Shown: positions 1-10,679 of the stretch, piece after piece
Numbering within the stretch: the stretch's first letter is position 1
Layout of the letters: the number at the start of each line of letters is the position of its first letter
Position numbers and translations under genes: made by a program
Notes under the pieces: model-generated
Told to the model about the DNA's origin: nothing
What the model saw: the letters and a program-made list of their open reading frames with translations, nothing else
Database searches by the model: none
DNA from: Mytilisepta virgata
Taxonomy: Eukaryota > Mollusca > Bivalvia > Mytilida > Mytilidae
Direction of reading: 5' to 3'
NCBI GenBank assembly: GCA_028015205.1
Contig: CM051519.1
Coordinates: 89,301,539-89,365,538 of the forward strand
Length of the DNA: 64,000 bases

Positions 1-2525
1 TATTCCCTTTTTCGCGTTTATTTTGGGTTTTTTTTTCTCAGTCCTATCTTCCTCTTTTCTTTCGTTATTAAAACTATCGTTCAGTTAACGTCCGTCTGCA
101 AAAACAATTACCCTACTTCGGCACAGAAAAGCGGCATTTAGGGGGAGGGGGTGTTACACATATGAAACGGGGTTTAGGTAAAATGTACGTTGCATGTGGC
201 ATGAATTACCTTTCTGATAAATACATACATGCAATTAATATCAATTACATGAAACTGGAATACTTCCGTGCCAGAGAGTCAGTTTTTCTTCCTATAATAT
301 TTTCATCCTACCGGCCAATGTGGAGATAACTCTAAATAAACTGTATTTAATATTGTTAATGCACACTATCGCAAAGTATTCTACTTATATCTGAAGCACT
401 TTTTCCCCCTAATTTTATCGATAAAAGGTTTTATTTGCGCAAGTTATTTTTTACACGAGAAAGGGGGACTTGCTTGTTTCAATACAGATGGAAGTGAAAA
501 AGAAATAAAACACAAAAAAACTCTGATCATAATTATATTCATGTTGTATTATTATACACAAAAAATGCCTGATTTATTTTGTTATATTTGTCTTCTGTCA
601 GTCAAGTTTGGGACCGTGTAAATATTCGTTCTTTCCTATAGGTACGAAAAAAATCGGGAATGTTTTAGTAAATCGTCACACACACACACACGCTGTATGT
701 ATTAGACTATCGGGCTTTTGTGACACTTGCACTGCACATGAGCGGGGGGAGTCTAATTGGCATCTATGTTGTAGTGCAACTCATCCTCGAATCAATCGCC
801 TTATCTGAAACTGTTATTTTGATATAAAAAGTTAAAATTACTCAATAAGATCAAGTGTTCTATGAAAATTAATGATACAAAAAAACATTGAGTAGAAAAC
901 AAATACATAAAGCCTGTTCATAAATCCTTCATGGTAAAAATAGAGTGGCTATATATTTCTATAAACAAAACTGAATTGTACTTATTATTACATTAGACCG
1001 TGCAAAAAAAGGAATAAATAGACTGACAGACCAGGGGGCATCAATCCGTTTCTATCTACCAGACCAATATGTATGCAATAAGTCGCATGGCAGATTACTT
1101 GGAGTTTCAAAGGAAAAAAAAATATATCCTAAATATTGCATGATATGCACGTAATATTTTCCACCAAATACATGTATGATATGAATATACTACATCATCC
1201 CTCCTCCCCCCCCACCTTTGCACTAGAGTTTTAAAATAATAAATTTTTTCAACAGTTCGTGTGCCACTATTTCTATACTAGCGTGAAAATGATACTTTGA
1301 AATTTACTGTTTTTAATTCAATTTCTTGAAACATGGTTTATCTCTTTTTGATATTTTCAATCTGCTCTCAAACATTTTGAGTTATCAGTTTATCGTGTCG
1401 AGTATCAACATTATGAATAAATATTAGAGCTCCGCAGAAAATTTAAAAACATTTAATAAACACTTCACAGATAAATGATGATAATAATAATAGATCGCCA
1501 GTGTTCCGCATAAAAAGTCTGTTTTTTTCAAAGGAGAATAAACAAACGGGCTTTAGAATAAAATGTAAATCAAAAGTCAGCATTGACCAATCAGTGGCAG
1601 CTATTTTTCAAATACTGAATTCCACCTTCCCTTCATAACACCACGGCGACCTCATTCAGTTTTTTTTTCTCTTTTCAACCTATATATTGTTTATCTTCCC
1701 TGACTGCCTTTTCCATTGATAGCCTGATGCATGTGGCATACCCGAATAAATCATACCATGGCTCGCATGGTCCGCTTACGATTTAGGACGAAATCAAATA
1801 TTTAAAACAAACAATGAATGAAAGATGATGAATTAAACAAAAGTCTTCTCAAAATCCTGTTACATAATTCTGGTAACCATTTCGATACGACAGTGCCTAT
1901 ATATTCCCAATGTGCATATAATCAAAATTCCGGTTTGAGTAAATCTAACAAGAAAAAAAAAAAAATAAAGATTTCACAATTAATCCTTTTGTCATTGATT
2001 AAACTATTTTTGTTGGTATGCTGCATTGAAAAAAATCTTTTTTTTTTCACGGAGTTTCTGTTTCCAAACTTTGTGTAGAAACGGTAGTCTAACAATGGCG
2101 TGTATACTTTTTGTGTGTTTCCCTTCCATTGAAAATGTTGTAATTACGACAAAATACTTAATGCTTTTGTGTAGATCTGGAATAAATCTCATTAGAGAAT
2201 TATTTTTCTTCAAATAAGGATTGTTAAATCGTTTCATTACACTTTTTCCACAAAATTATAAGAAGTTTTCTGTGGAAATACCTCAGATGATAAATCAGTC
2301 GGTTCTACATTAACTGTCTGTATCTTTTTAGTGCATGCCCACAATTTTCTAATGTCTACGTCATATGAAAGGTAAATGTCCCATGTAAAAGTAAGTATGT
2401 CATATGAAACTTTTTTTTATTGAATAATACAGAAAATTCTTCTAAAAGTTGTGGAAGAAGCACATAATCATTTTACCGAGATCGCGCAATGGATTGTTGT
2501 ATTTATTTTCATGGGTGTCTTCGTC

Positions 2526-2550
2526 GAGGTCCGCGTTCATCTATATATAA
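2526..2550 (+). promoter_or_regulatory. H1 copy 1 core promoter (H4-box-like motif and TATA)
   Basis: TATATATAA lies at 2542-2550, 91 bp before the ATG. GAGGTCCGCG lies at 2526-2535; its AGGTCCG core resembles the distal half of the H4 box of H4 and of differentiation-type H1 (H1.0/H5) promoters, which is inference from memory. No good AAACACA H1 box was found nearby. Transcription should start near 2572. A two-codon ATG-GCG-TAA at 2567-2575 sits about where the cap site is expected, so it may not be in the mRNA. Confidence 0.75.
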
Positions 2551-2640
2551 ACCAGTGTAGCTTGAAATGGCGTAATTTTCAAATCGTTGTCGAAGTGCAT
2601 ACTTGCGAAGGATTATTTCCGAAATCTCAAATTAACAAAA

Positions 2641-3192
2641 ATGGCAGACGTAGCAGCACCAGTCCCGACCAAGTCACCAAAGAAGAAGGCAGCAGCTAAG
2701 CCAAAGAAGACATCGTCTCATCCTAAATATTCCGAAATGGTCGCTAAAGCCATCGCAGCTCTGAAGGAACGTGGAGGTTCATCAAGACAGGCCATTTTGA
2801 AATACATTATGGCAAACTTTAATGTTGGTAAGGACGCTAAACCAGTGAACTCACATCTAAAGCTTGCACTGAGAGCAGGAGTAAAGAACAAAAGTCTTAA
2901 ACAGTCTAAGGGAACAGGAGCTTCAGGATCATTCAGAATTGGAGAAGCCAAGCCAGCTGCAAAGAAGGCACCCAAAGCCAAGAAAGCTGTCAAACCAAAG
3001 GCAGCTAAGCCAAAGAAGGCTCAAACCCCCAAAAAGAAGAAGCCAGCAGCAAAGAAAGCCGCAGGTGAGAAAAAGGCAGCCAAACCCAAGAAGCCGGCAG
3101 CCAAGAAAGCCGCTAAGCCAAAGAAGGCCAAGTCACCTAAGAAGAAAGCAGCAGCTAAGCCAAAGAAGTCTAAAACCCCAAAGAAGAAGTAA
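2641..3192 (+). CDS. H1: Histone H1 (linker histone), copy 1
   Basis: Linker histone of 183 residues, which binds nucleosomal linker DNA and compacts chromatin. The intronless frame is [16 protein letters not shown]... with a short basic N-tail, a winged-helix globular domain at about residues 26-100 (HPKYSEMV ... SGSFRI, with the RGGSSRQAI and GTGASGSF signatures) and a Lys/Ala/Pro tail at 101-183. CDK-type SPK/TPK sites are at S12, T129, S165 and T179. The start is the ATG preceded by AACAAAA; the frame is open further upstream but has no other ATG. A TATA box lies upstream, and a stem-loop typical of replication-dependent histone mRNA begins 46 nt after the stop. The protein is identical to copies 2-4. 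Confidence 0.98.
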   Translation: MADVAAPVPTKSPKKKAAAKPKKTSSHPKYSEMVAKAIAALKERGGSSRQAILKYIMANFNVGKDAKPVNSHLKLALRAGVKNKSLKQSKGTGASGSFRIGEAKPAAKKAPKAKKAVKPKAAKPKKAQTPKKKKPAAKKAAGEKKAAKPKKPAAKKAAKPKKAKSPKKKAAAKPKKSKTPKKK

Positions 3193-3217
3193 AGTCCTCA
3201 ACGACATGCTGTACATA

Positions 3218-3275
3218 GGCTGCATGCAGCCACAAAAAAGCCCTTTTAAGGGCTACCCATATTTTTCAAAAAGAA
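3218..3275 (+). terminator. H1 copy 1 histone 3' processing signal with an extra upstream hairpin
   Basis: The stem-loop is AGCCCTTTTAAGGGCT at 3239-3254 (6-bp stem AGCCCT/AGGGCT, TTTA loop), followed by ACCCA as in histone mRNAs. A purine-rich histone downstream element, CAAAAAGAA, lies at 3267-3275. In animals this pair directs SLBP/U7-dependent cleavage without polyadenylation. Just upstream, GGCTGCATGCAGCC at 3218-3231 is a perfect 14-bp palindrome that could form a second RNA hairpin (5-bp stem, CATG loop); this is not part of the standard signal. Confidence 0.92.
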
Positions 3276-3361
3276 TCTGAAATTGTTGTACATCATTTTC
3301 TAATTTTAAATTTAGCTATACCACTTTCTTTCAACGACCAATTCTTGCTTCTTGTTTTGTG

Positions 3362-3392
<31 letters not shown>

Positions 3393-6051
3393 TTTTTTTT
3401 TATCTATTGATATCTTATCAATTATTTTTTATTTAATTTTTACTGGTCAGCAAAAAGATGTAAATATTTTGGTGTAGGGGGAAGTATCTGGTTATCATTT
3501 TTAATGTTTATTATTCTTTGCAACATATTCCCTTTTTCGCGTTTATTTTGGGTTTTTTTTTCTCAGTCCTATCTTCCTCTTTTCTTTCGTTATTAAAACT
3601 ATCGTTCAGTTAACGTCCGTCTGCAAAAACAATTACCCTACTTCGGCACAGAAAAGCGGCATTTAGGGGGAGGGGGTGTTACACATATGAAACGGGGTTT
3701 AGGTAAAATGTACGTTGCATGTGGCATGAATTACCTTTCTGATAAATACATACATGCAATTAATATCAATTACATGAAACTGGAATACTTCCGTGCCAGA
3801 GAGTCAGTTTTTCTTCCTATAATATTTTCATCCTACCGGCCAATGTGGAGATAACTCTAAATAAACTGTATTTAATATTGTTAATGCACACTATCGCAAA
3901 GTATTCTACTTATATCTGAAGCACTTTTTCCCCCTAATTTTATCGATAAAAGGTTTTATTTGCGCAAGTTATTTTTTACACGAGAAAGGGGGACTTGCTT
4001 GTTTCAATACAGATGGAAGTGAAAAAGAAATAAAACACAAAAAAACTCTGATCATAATTATATTCATGTTGTATTATTATACACAAAAAATGCCTGATTT
4101 ATTTTGTTATATTTGTCTTCTGTCAGTCAAGTTTGGGACCGTGTAAATATTCGTTCTTTCCTATAGGTACGAAAAAAATCGGGAATGTTTTAGTAAATCG
4201 TCACACACACACACACGCTGTATGTATTAGACTATCGGGCTTTTGTGACACTTGCACTGCACATGAGCGGGGGGAGTCTAATTGGCATCTATGTTGTAGT
4301 GCAACTCATCCTCGAATCAATCGCCTTATCTGAAACTGTTATTTTGATATAAAAAGTTAAAATTACTCAATAAGATCAAGTGTTCTATGAAAATTAATGA
4401 TACAAAAAAACATTGAGTAGAAAACAAATACATAAAGCCTGTTCATAAATCCTTCATGGTAAAAATAGAGTGGCTATATATTTCTATAAACAAAACTGAA
4501 TTGTACTTATTATTACATTAGACCGTGCAAAAAAAGGAATAAATAGACTGACAGACCAGGGGGCATCAATCCGTTTCTATCTACCAGACCAATATGTATG
4601 CAATAAGTCGCATGGCAGATTACTTGGAGTTTCAAAGGAAAAAAAAATATATCCTAAATATTGCATGATATGCACGTAATATTTTCCACCAAATACATGT
4701 ATGATATGAATATACTACATCATCCCTCCTCCCCCCCCCACCTTTGCACTAGAGTTTTAAAATAATAAATTTTTTCAACAGTTCGTGTGCCACTATTTCT
4801 ATACTAGCGTGAAAATGATACTTTGAAATTTACTGTTTTTAATTCAATTTCTTGAAACATGGTTTATCTCTTTTTGATATTTTCAATCTGCTCTCAAACA
4901 TTTTGAGTTATCAGTTTATCGTGTCGAGTATCAACATTATGAATAAATATTAGAGCTCCGCAGAAAATTTAAAAACATTTAATAAACACTTCACAGATAA
5001 ATGATGATAATAATAATAGATCGCCAGTGTTCCGCATAAAAAGTCTGTTTTTTTCAAAGGAGAATAAACAAACGGGCTTTAGAATAAAATGTAAATCAAA
5101 AGTCAGCATTGACCAATCAGTGGCAGCTATTTTTCAAATACTGAATTCCACCTTCCCTTCATAACACCACGGCGACCTCATTCAGTTTTTTTTTCTCTTT
5201 TCAACCTATATATTGTTTATCTTCCCTGACTGCCTTTTCCATTGATAGCCTGATGCATGTGGCATACCCGAATAAATCATACCATGGCTCGCATGGTCCG
5301 CTTACGATTTAGGACGAAATCAAATATTTAAAACAAACAATGAATGAAAGATGATGAATTAAACAAAAGTCTTCTCAAAATCCTGTTACATAATTCTGGT
5401 AACCATTTCGATACGACAGTGCCTATATATTCCCAATGTGCATATAATCAAAATTCCGGTTTGAGTAAATCTAACAAGAAAAAAAAAAAAATAAAGATTT
5501 CACAATTAATCCTTTTGTCATTGATTAAACTATTTTTGTTGGTATGCTGCATTGAAAAAAATCTTTTTTTTTTCACGGAGTTTCTGTTTCCAAACTTTGT
5601 GTAGAAACGGTAGTCTAACAATGGCGTGTATACTTTTTGTGTGTTTCCCTTCCATTGAAAATGTTGTAATTACGACAAAATACTTAATGCTTTTGTGTAG
5701 ATCTGGAATAAATCTCATTAGAGAATTATTTTTCTTCAAATAAGGATTGTTAAATCGTTTCATTACACTTTTTCCACAAAATTATAAGAAGTTTTCTGTG
5801 GAAATACCTCAGATGATAAATCAGTCGGTTCTACATTAACTGTCTGTATCTTTTTAGTGCATGCCCACAATTTTCTAATGTCTACGTCATATGAAAGGTA
5901 AATGTCCCATGTAAAAGTAAGTATGTCATATGAAACTTTTTTTTATTGAATAATACAGAAAATTCTTCTAAAAGTTGTGGAAGAAGCACATAATCATTTT
6001 ACCGAGATCGCGCAATGGATTGTTGTATTTATTTTCATGGGTGTCTTCGTC

Positions 6052-6076
6052 GAGGTCCGCGTTCATCTATATATAA
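6052..6076 (+). promoter_or_regulatory. H1 copy 2 core promoter
   Basis: Same layout as copy 1: GAGGTCCGCG at 6052-6061 and TATATATAA at 6068-6076, 91 bp upstream of the ATG at 6167. Confidence 0.75.
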
Positions 6077-6166
6077 ACCAGTGTAGCTTGAAATGGCGTA
6101 ATTTTCAAATCGTTGTCGAAGTGCATACTTGCGAAGGATTATTTCCGAAATCTCAAATTAACAAAA

Positions 6167-6718
6167 ATGGCAGACGTAGCAGCACCAGTCCCGACCAAGT
6201 CACCAAAGAAGAAGGCAGCAGCTAAGCCAAAGAAGACATCGTCTCATCCTAAATATTCCGAAATGGTCGCTAAAGCCATCGCAGCTCTGAAGGAACGTGG
6301 AGGTTCATCAAGACAGGCCATTTTGAAATACATTATGGCAAACTTTAATGTTGGTAAGGACGCTAAACCAGTGAACTCACATCTAAAGCTTGCACTGAGA
6401 GCAGGAGTAAAGAACAAAAGTCTTAAACAGTCTAAGGGAACAGGAGCTTCAGGATCATTCAGAATTGGAGAAGCCAAGCCAGCTGCAAAGAAGGCACCCA
6501 AAGCCAAGAAAGCTGTCAAACCAAAGGCAGCTAAGCCAAAGAAGGCTCAAACCCCCAAAAAGAAGAAGCCAGCAGCAAAGAAAGCCGCAGGTGAGAAAAA
6601 GGCAGCCAAACCCAAGAAGCCGGCAGCCAAGAAAGCCGCTAAGCCAAAGAAGGCCAAGTCACCTAAGAAGAAAGCAGCAGCTAAGCCAAAGAAGTCTAAA
6701 ACCCCAAAGAAGAAGTAA
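6167..6718 (+). CDS. H1: Histone H1 (linker histone), copy 2
   Basis: Intronless 183-residue linker histone, identical in protein sequence to copy 1: N-tail with SPKKK, winged-helix globular domain at about 26-100, Lys/Ala/Pro tail with TPKKK and SPKKK repeats. Promoter and 3' signal are intact and identical to copy 1, so it should be expressed in the same way. The flanking unit differs from unit 1 mainly in homopolymer lengths, which points to recent homogenisation. Confidence 0.98.
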   Translation: MADVAAPVPTKSPKKKAAAKPKKTSSHPKYSEMVAKAIAALKERGGSSRQAILKYIMANFNVGKDAKPVNSHLKLALRAGVKNKSLKQSKGTGASGSFRIGEAKPAAKKAPKAKKAVKPKAAKPKKAQTPKKKKPAAKKAAGEKKAAKPKKPAAKKAAKPKKAKSPKKKAAAKPKKSKTPKKK

Positions 6719-6743
6719 AGTCCTCAACGACATGCTGTACATA

Positions 6744-6801
6744 GGCTGCATGCAGCCACAAAAAAGCCCTTTTAAGGGCTACCCATATTTTTCAAAAAGA
6801 A
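6744..6801 (+). terminator. H1 copy 2 histone 3' signal (two hairpins and HDE)
   Basis: Palindrome GGCTGCATGCAGCC at 6744-6757, canonical histone stem-loop AGCCCTTTTAAGGGCT at 6765-6780, and purine-rich downstream element CAAAAAGAA at 6793-6801. Confidence 0.92.
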
Positions 6802-6889
6802 TCTGAAATTGTTGTACATCATTTTCTAATTTTAAATTTAGCTATACCACTTTCTTTCAACGACCAATTCTTGCTTCTTGTTTTGTGTG

Positions 6890-6920
<31 letters not shown>

Positions 6921-9575
6921 TTTTTTATCTATTGATATCTTATCAATTATTTTTTATTTAATTTTTACTGGTCAGCAAAAAGATGTAAATATTTTGGTGT
7001 AGGGGGAAGTATCTGGTTATCATTTTTAATGTTTATTATTCTTTGCAACATATTCCCTTTTTCGCGTTTATTTTGGGTTTTTTTTTCTCAGTCCTATCTT
7101 CCTCTTTTCTTTCGTTATTAAAACTATCGTTCAGTTAACGTCCGTCTGCAAAAACAATTACCCTACTTCGGCACAGAAAAGCGGCATTTAGGGGGAGGGG
7201 GTGTTACACATATGAAACGGGGTTTAGGTAAAATGTACGTTGCATGTGGCATGAATTACCTTTCTGATAAATACATACATGCAATTAATATCAATTACAT
7301 GAAACTGGAATACTTCCGTGCCAGAGAGTCAGTTTTTCTTCCTATAATATTTTCATCCTACCGGCCAATGTGGAGATAACTCTAAATAAACTGTATTTAA
7401 TATTGTTAATGCACACTATCGCAAAGTATTCTACTTATATCTGAAGCACTTTTTCCCCCTAATTTTATCGATAAAAGGTTTTATTTGCGCAAGTTATTTT
7501 TTACACGAGAAAGGGGGACTTGCTTGTTTCAATACAGATGGAAGTGAAAAAGAAATAAAACACAAAAAAACTCTGATCATAATTATATTCATGTTGTATT
7601 ATTATACACAAAAAATGCCTGATTTATTTTGTTATATTTGTCTTCTGTCAGTCAAGTTTGGGACCGTGTAAATATTCGTTCTTTCCTATAGGTACGAAAA
7701 AAATCGGGAATGTTTTAGTAAATCGTCACACACACACACACGCTGTATGTATTAGACTATCGGGCTTTTGTGACACTTGCACTGCACATGAGCGGGGGGA
7801 GTCTAATTGGCATCTATGTTGTAGTGCAACTCATCCTCGAATCAATCGCCTTATCTGAAACTGTTATTTTGATATAAAAAGTTAAAATTACTCAATAAGA
7901 TCAAGTGTTCTATGAAAATTAATGATACAAAAAAACATTGAGTAGAAAACAAATACATAAAGCCTGTTCATAAATCCTTCATGGTAAAAATAGAGTGGCT
8001 ATATATTTCTATAAACAAAACTGAATTGTACTTATTATTACATTAGACCGTGCAAAAAAAGGAATAAATAGACTGACAGACCAGGGGGCATCAATCCGTT
8101 TCTATCTACCAGACCAATATGTATGCAATAAGTCGCATGGCAGATTACTTGGAGTTTCAAAGGAAAAAAAAATATATCCTAAATATTGCATGATATGCAC
8201 GTAATATTTTCCACCAAATACATGTATGATATGAATATACTACATCATCCCTCCTCCCCCCCCCCACCTTTGCACTAGAGTTTTAAAATAATAAATTTTT
8301 TCAACAGTTCGTGTGCCACTATTTCTATACTAGCGTGAAAATGATACTTTGAAATTTACTGTTTTTAATTCAATTTCTTGAAACATGGTTTATCTCTTTT
8401 TGATATTTTCAATCTGCTCTCAAACATTTTGAGTTATCAGTTTATCGTGTCGAGTATCAACATTATGAATAAATATTAGAGCTCCGCAGAAAATTTAAAA
8501 ACATTTAATAAACACTTCACAGATAAATGATGATAATAATAATAGATCGCCAGTGTTCCGCATAAAAAGTCTGTTTTTTTCAAAGGAGAATAAACAAACG
8601 GGCTTTAGAATAAAATGTAAATCAAAAGTCAGCATTGACCAATCAGTGGCAGCTATTTTTCAAATACTGAATTCCACCTTCCCTTCATAACACCACGGCG
8701 ACCTCATTCAGTTTTTTTTTCTCTTTTCAACCTATATATTGTTTATCTTCCCTGACTGCCTTTTCCATTGATAGCCTGATGCATGTGGCATACCCGAATA
8801 AATCATACCATGGCTCGCATGGTCCGCTTACGATTTAGGACGAAATCAAATATTTAAAACAAACAATGAATGAAAGATGATGAATTAAACAAAAGTCTTC
8901 TCAAAATCCTGTTACATAATTCTGGTAACCATTTCGATACGACAGTGCCTATATATTCCCAATGTGCATATAATCAAAATTCCGGTTTGAGTAAATCTAA
9001 CAAGAAAAAAAAAAATAAAGATTTCACAATTAATCCTTTTGTCATTGATTAAACTATTTTTGTTGGTATGCTGCATTGAAAAAAATCTTTTTTTTTTCAC
9101 GGAGTTTCTGTTTCCAAACTTTGTGTAGAAACGGTAGTCTAACAATGGCGTGTATACTTTTTGTGTGTTTCCCTTCCATTGAAAATGTTGTAATTACGAC
9201 AAAATACTTAATGCTTTTGTGTAGATCTGGAATAAATCTCATTAGAGAATTATTTTTCTTCAAATAAGGATTGTTAAATCGTTTCATTACACTTTTTCCA
9301 CAAAATTATAAGAAGTTTTCTGTGGAAATACCTCAGATGATAAATCAGTCGGTTCTACATTAACTGTCTGTATCTTTTTAGTGCATGCCCACAATTTTCT
9401 AATGTCTACGTCATATGAAAGGTAAATGTCCCATGTAAAAGTAAGTATGTCATATGAAACTTTTTTTTATTGAATAATACAGAAAATTCTTCTAAAAGTT
9501 GTGGAAGAAGCACATAATCATTTTACCGAGATCGCGCAATGGATTGTTGTATTTATTTTCATGGGTGTCTTCGTC

Positions 9576-9600
9576 GAGGTCCGCGTTCATCTATATATAA
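9576..9600 (+). promoter_or_regulatory. H1 copy 3 core promoter, separated from its gene by an insertion
   Basis: GAGGTCCGCG at 9576-9585 and TATATATAA at 9592-9600 are intact. The next bases are interrupted at 9625 by a 226-bp insertion, so the TATA-to-ATG distance is 328 bp here rather than 91 bp in the other copies. Confidence 0.75.
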
Positions 9601-9624
9601 ACCAGTGTAGCTTGAAATGGCGTA

Positions 9625-9850
9625 TCCACATCAACTCTCATTTGGCTTACAACCCATCAAATTTCGGCTATCACCAGTTTCGAATATATTTAGGCCACTA
9701 ACACTAAATTCTAAAAACTGTCTCAAATTTTTTTTTTTTTCGAAATTATACTCTTAACTTACGTTACTTAATACAAAATAAATCATATTAAATAAACCGT
9801 CCGTGCGAGACCTAAATAGGTAGTCAAGGACGTTAAAAACTCCCTCGATC
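9625..9850. mobile_element. 226-bp insertion with an 11-bp target-site duplication at the start region of H1 copy 3
   Basis: GAAATGGCGTA occurs at 9614-9624 and again at 9851-9861, and once at the matching place in every other unit. The intervening 226 bp are absent elsewhere in the window. I see no terminal inverted repeat and no clear polymerase III promoter; there is an internal T-rich run near 9728-9740. An 11-bp duplication would fit a Mutator-like or LINE-mobilised non-autonomous element, but the class is unresolved. It opens the two-codon ATG-GCG reading frame of the leader into a frame of nearly 60 codons. Confidence 0.85.
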
Positions 9851-9927
9851 GAAATGGCGTAATTTTCAAATCGTTGTCGAAGTGCATACTTGCGAAGGAT
9901 TATTTCCGAAATCTCAAATTAACAAAA

Positions 9928-10479
9928 ATGGCAGACGTAGCAGCACCAGTCCCGACCAAGTCACCAAAGAAGAAGGCAGCAGCTAAGCCAAAGAAGACAT
10001 CGTCTCATCCTAAATATTCCGAAATGGTCGCTAAAGCCATCGCAGCTCTGAAGGAACGTGGAGGTTCATCAAGACAGGCCATTTTGAAATACATTATGGC
10101 AAACTTTAATGTTGGTAAGGACGCTAAACCAGTGAACTCACATCTAAAGCTTGCACTGAGAGCAGGAGTAAAGAACAAAAGTCTTAAACAGTCTAAGGGA
10201 ACAGGAGCTTCAGGATCATTCAGAATTGGAGAAGCCAAGCCAGCTGCAAAGAAGGCACCCAAAGCCAAGAAAGCTGTCAAACCAAAGGCAGCTAAGCCAA
10301 AGAAGGCTCAAACCCCCAAAAAGAAGAAGCCAGCAGCAAAGAAAGCCGCAGGTGAGAAAAAGGCAGCCAAACCCAAGAAGCCGGCAGCCAAGAAAGCCGC
10401 TAAGCCAAAGAAGGCCAAGTCACCTAAGAAGAAAGCAGCAGCTAAGCCAAAGAAGTCTAAAACCCCAAAGAAGAAGTAA
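9928..10479 (+). CDS. H1: Histone H1 (linker histone), copy 3
   Basis: Intronless 183-residue linker histone, identical to copies 1, 2 and 4 (winged-helix domain about 26-100, basic C-tail to 183). The frame and 3' signal are intact. Its leader is changed by the 226-bp insertion between TATA and ATG, at the expected transcription start, so this copy may be silent, start elsewhere, or make an mRNA with a long leader containing an upstream reading frame. That the coding region remains identical suggests the insertion is recent or the copy is still being homogenised. Confidence 0.97.
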   Translation: MADVAAPVPTKSPKKKAAAKPKKTSSHPKYSEMVAKAIAALKERGGSSRQAILKYIMANFNVGKDAKPVNSHLKLALRAGVKNKSLKQSKGTGASGSFRIGEAKPAAKKAPKAKKAVKPKAAKPKKAQTPKKKKPAAKKAAGEKKAAKPKKPAAKKAAKPKKAKSPKKKAAAKPKKSKTPKKK

Positions 10480-10504
10480 AGTCCTCAACGACATGCTGTA
10501 CATA

Positions 10505-10562
10505 GGCTGCATGCAGCCACAAAAAAGCCCTTTTAAGGGCTACCCATATTTTTCAAAAAGAA
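10505..10562 (+). terminator. H1 copy 3 histone 3' signal (two hairpins and HDE)
   Basis: Palindrome at 10505-10518, stem-loop AGCCCTTTTAAGGGCT at 10526-10541, downstream element CAAAAAGAA at 10554-10562; all as in copy 1. Confidence 0.92.
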
Positions 10563-10648
10563 TCTGAAATTGTTGTACATCATTTTCTAATTTTAAATTT
10601 AGCTATACCACTTTCTTTCAACGACCAATTCTTGCTTCTTGTTTTGTG

Positions 10649-10679
<31 letters not shown>

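Noticed and set aside
608..808. 66-residue frame repeated in every H1 spacer
   Set aside because: It lacks an ATG at its start, spans a CA microsatellite, and is conserved only because whole units are homogenised.
2718..2993. Antisense frame across the H1 globular domain
   Set aside because: Mirror of the H1 codons; no promoter or independent conservation.
2939..3280. Basic Arg/Gln/Pro-rich frame overlapping each H1 gene (also near 6465, 10226, 13758, 18956)
   Set aside because: It is the shifted frame of the H1 Lys/Ala/Pro codons and is kept only because the H1 sequence is kept.
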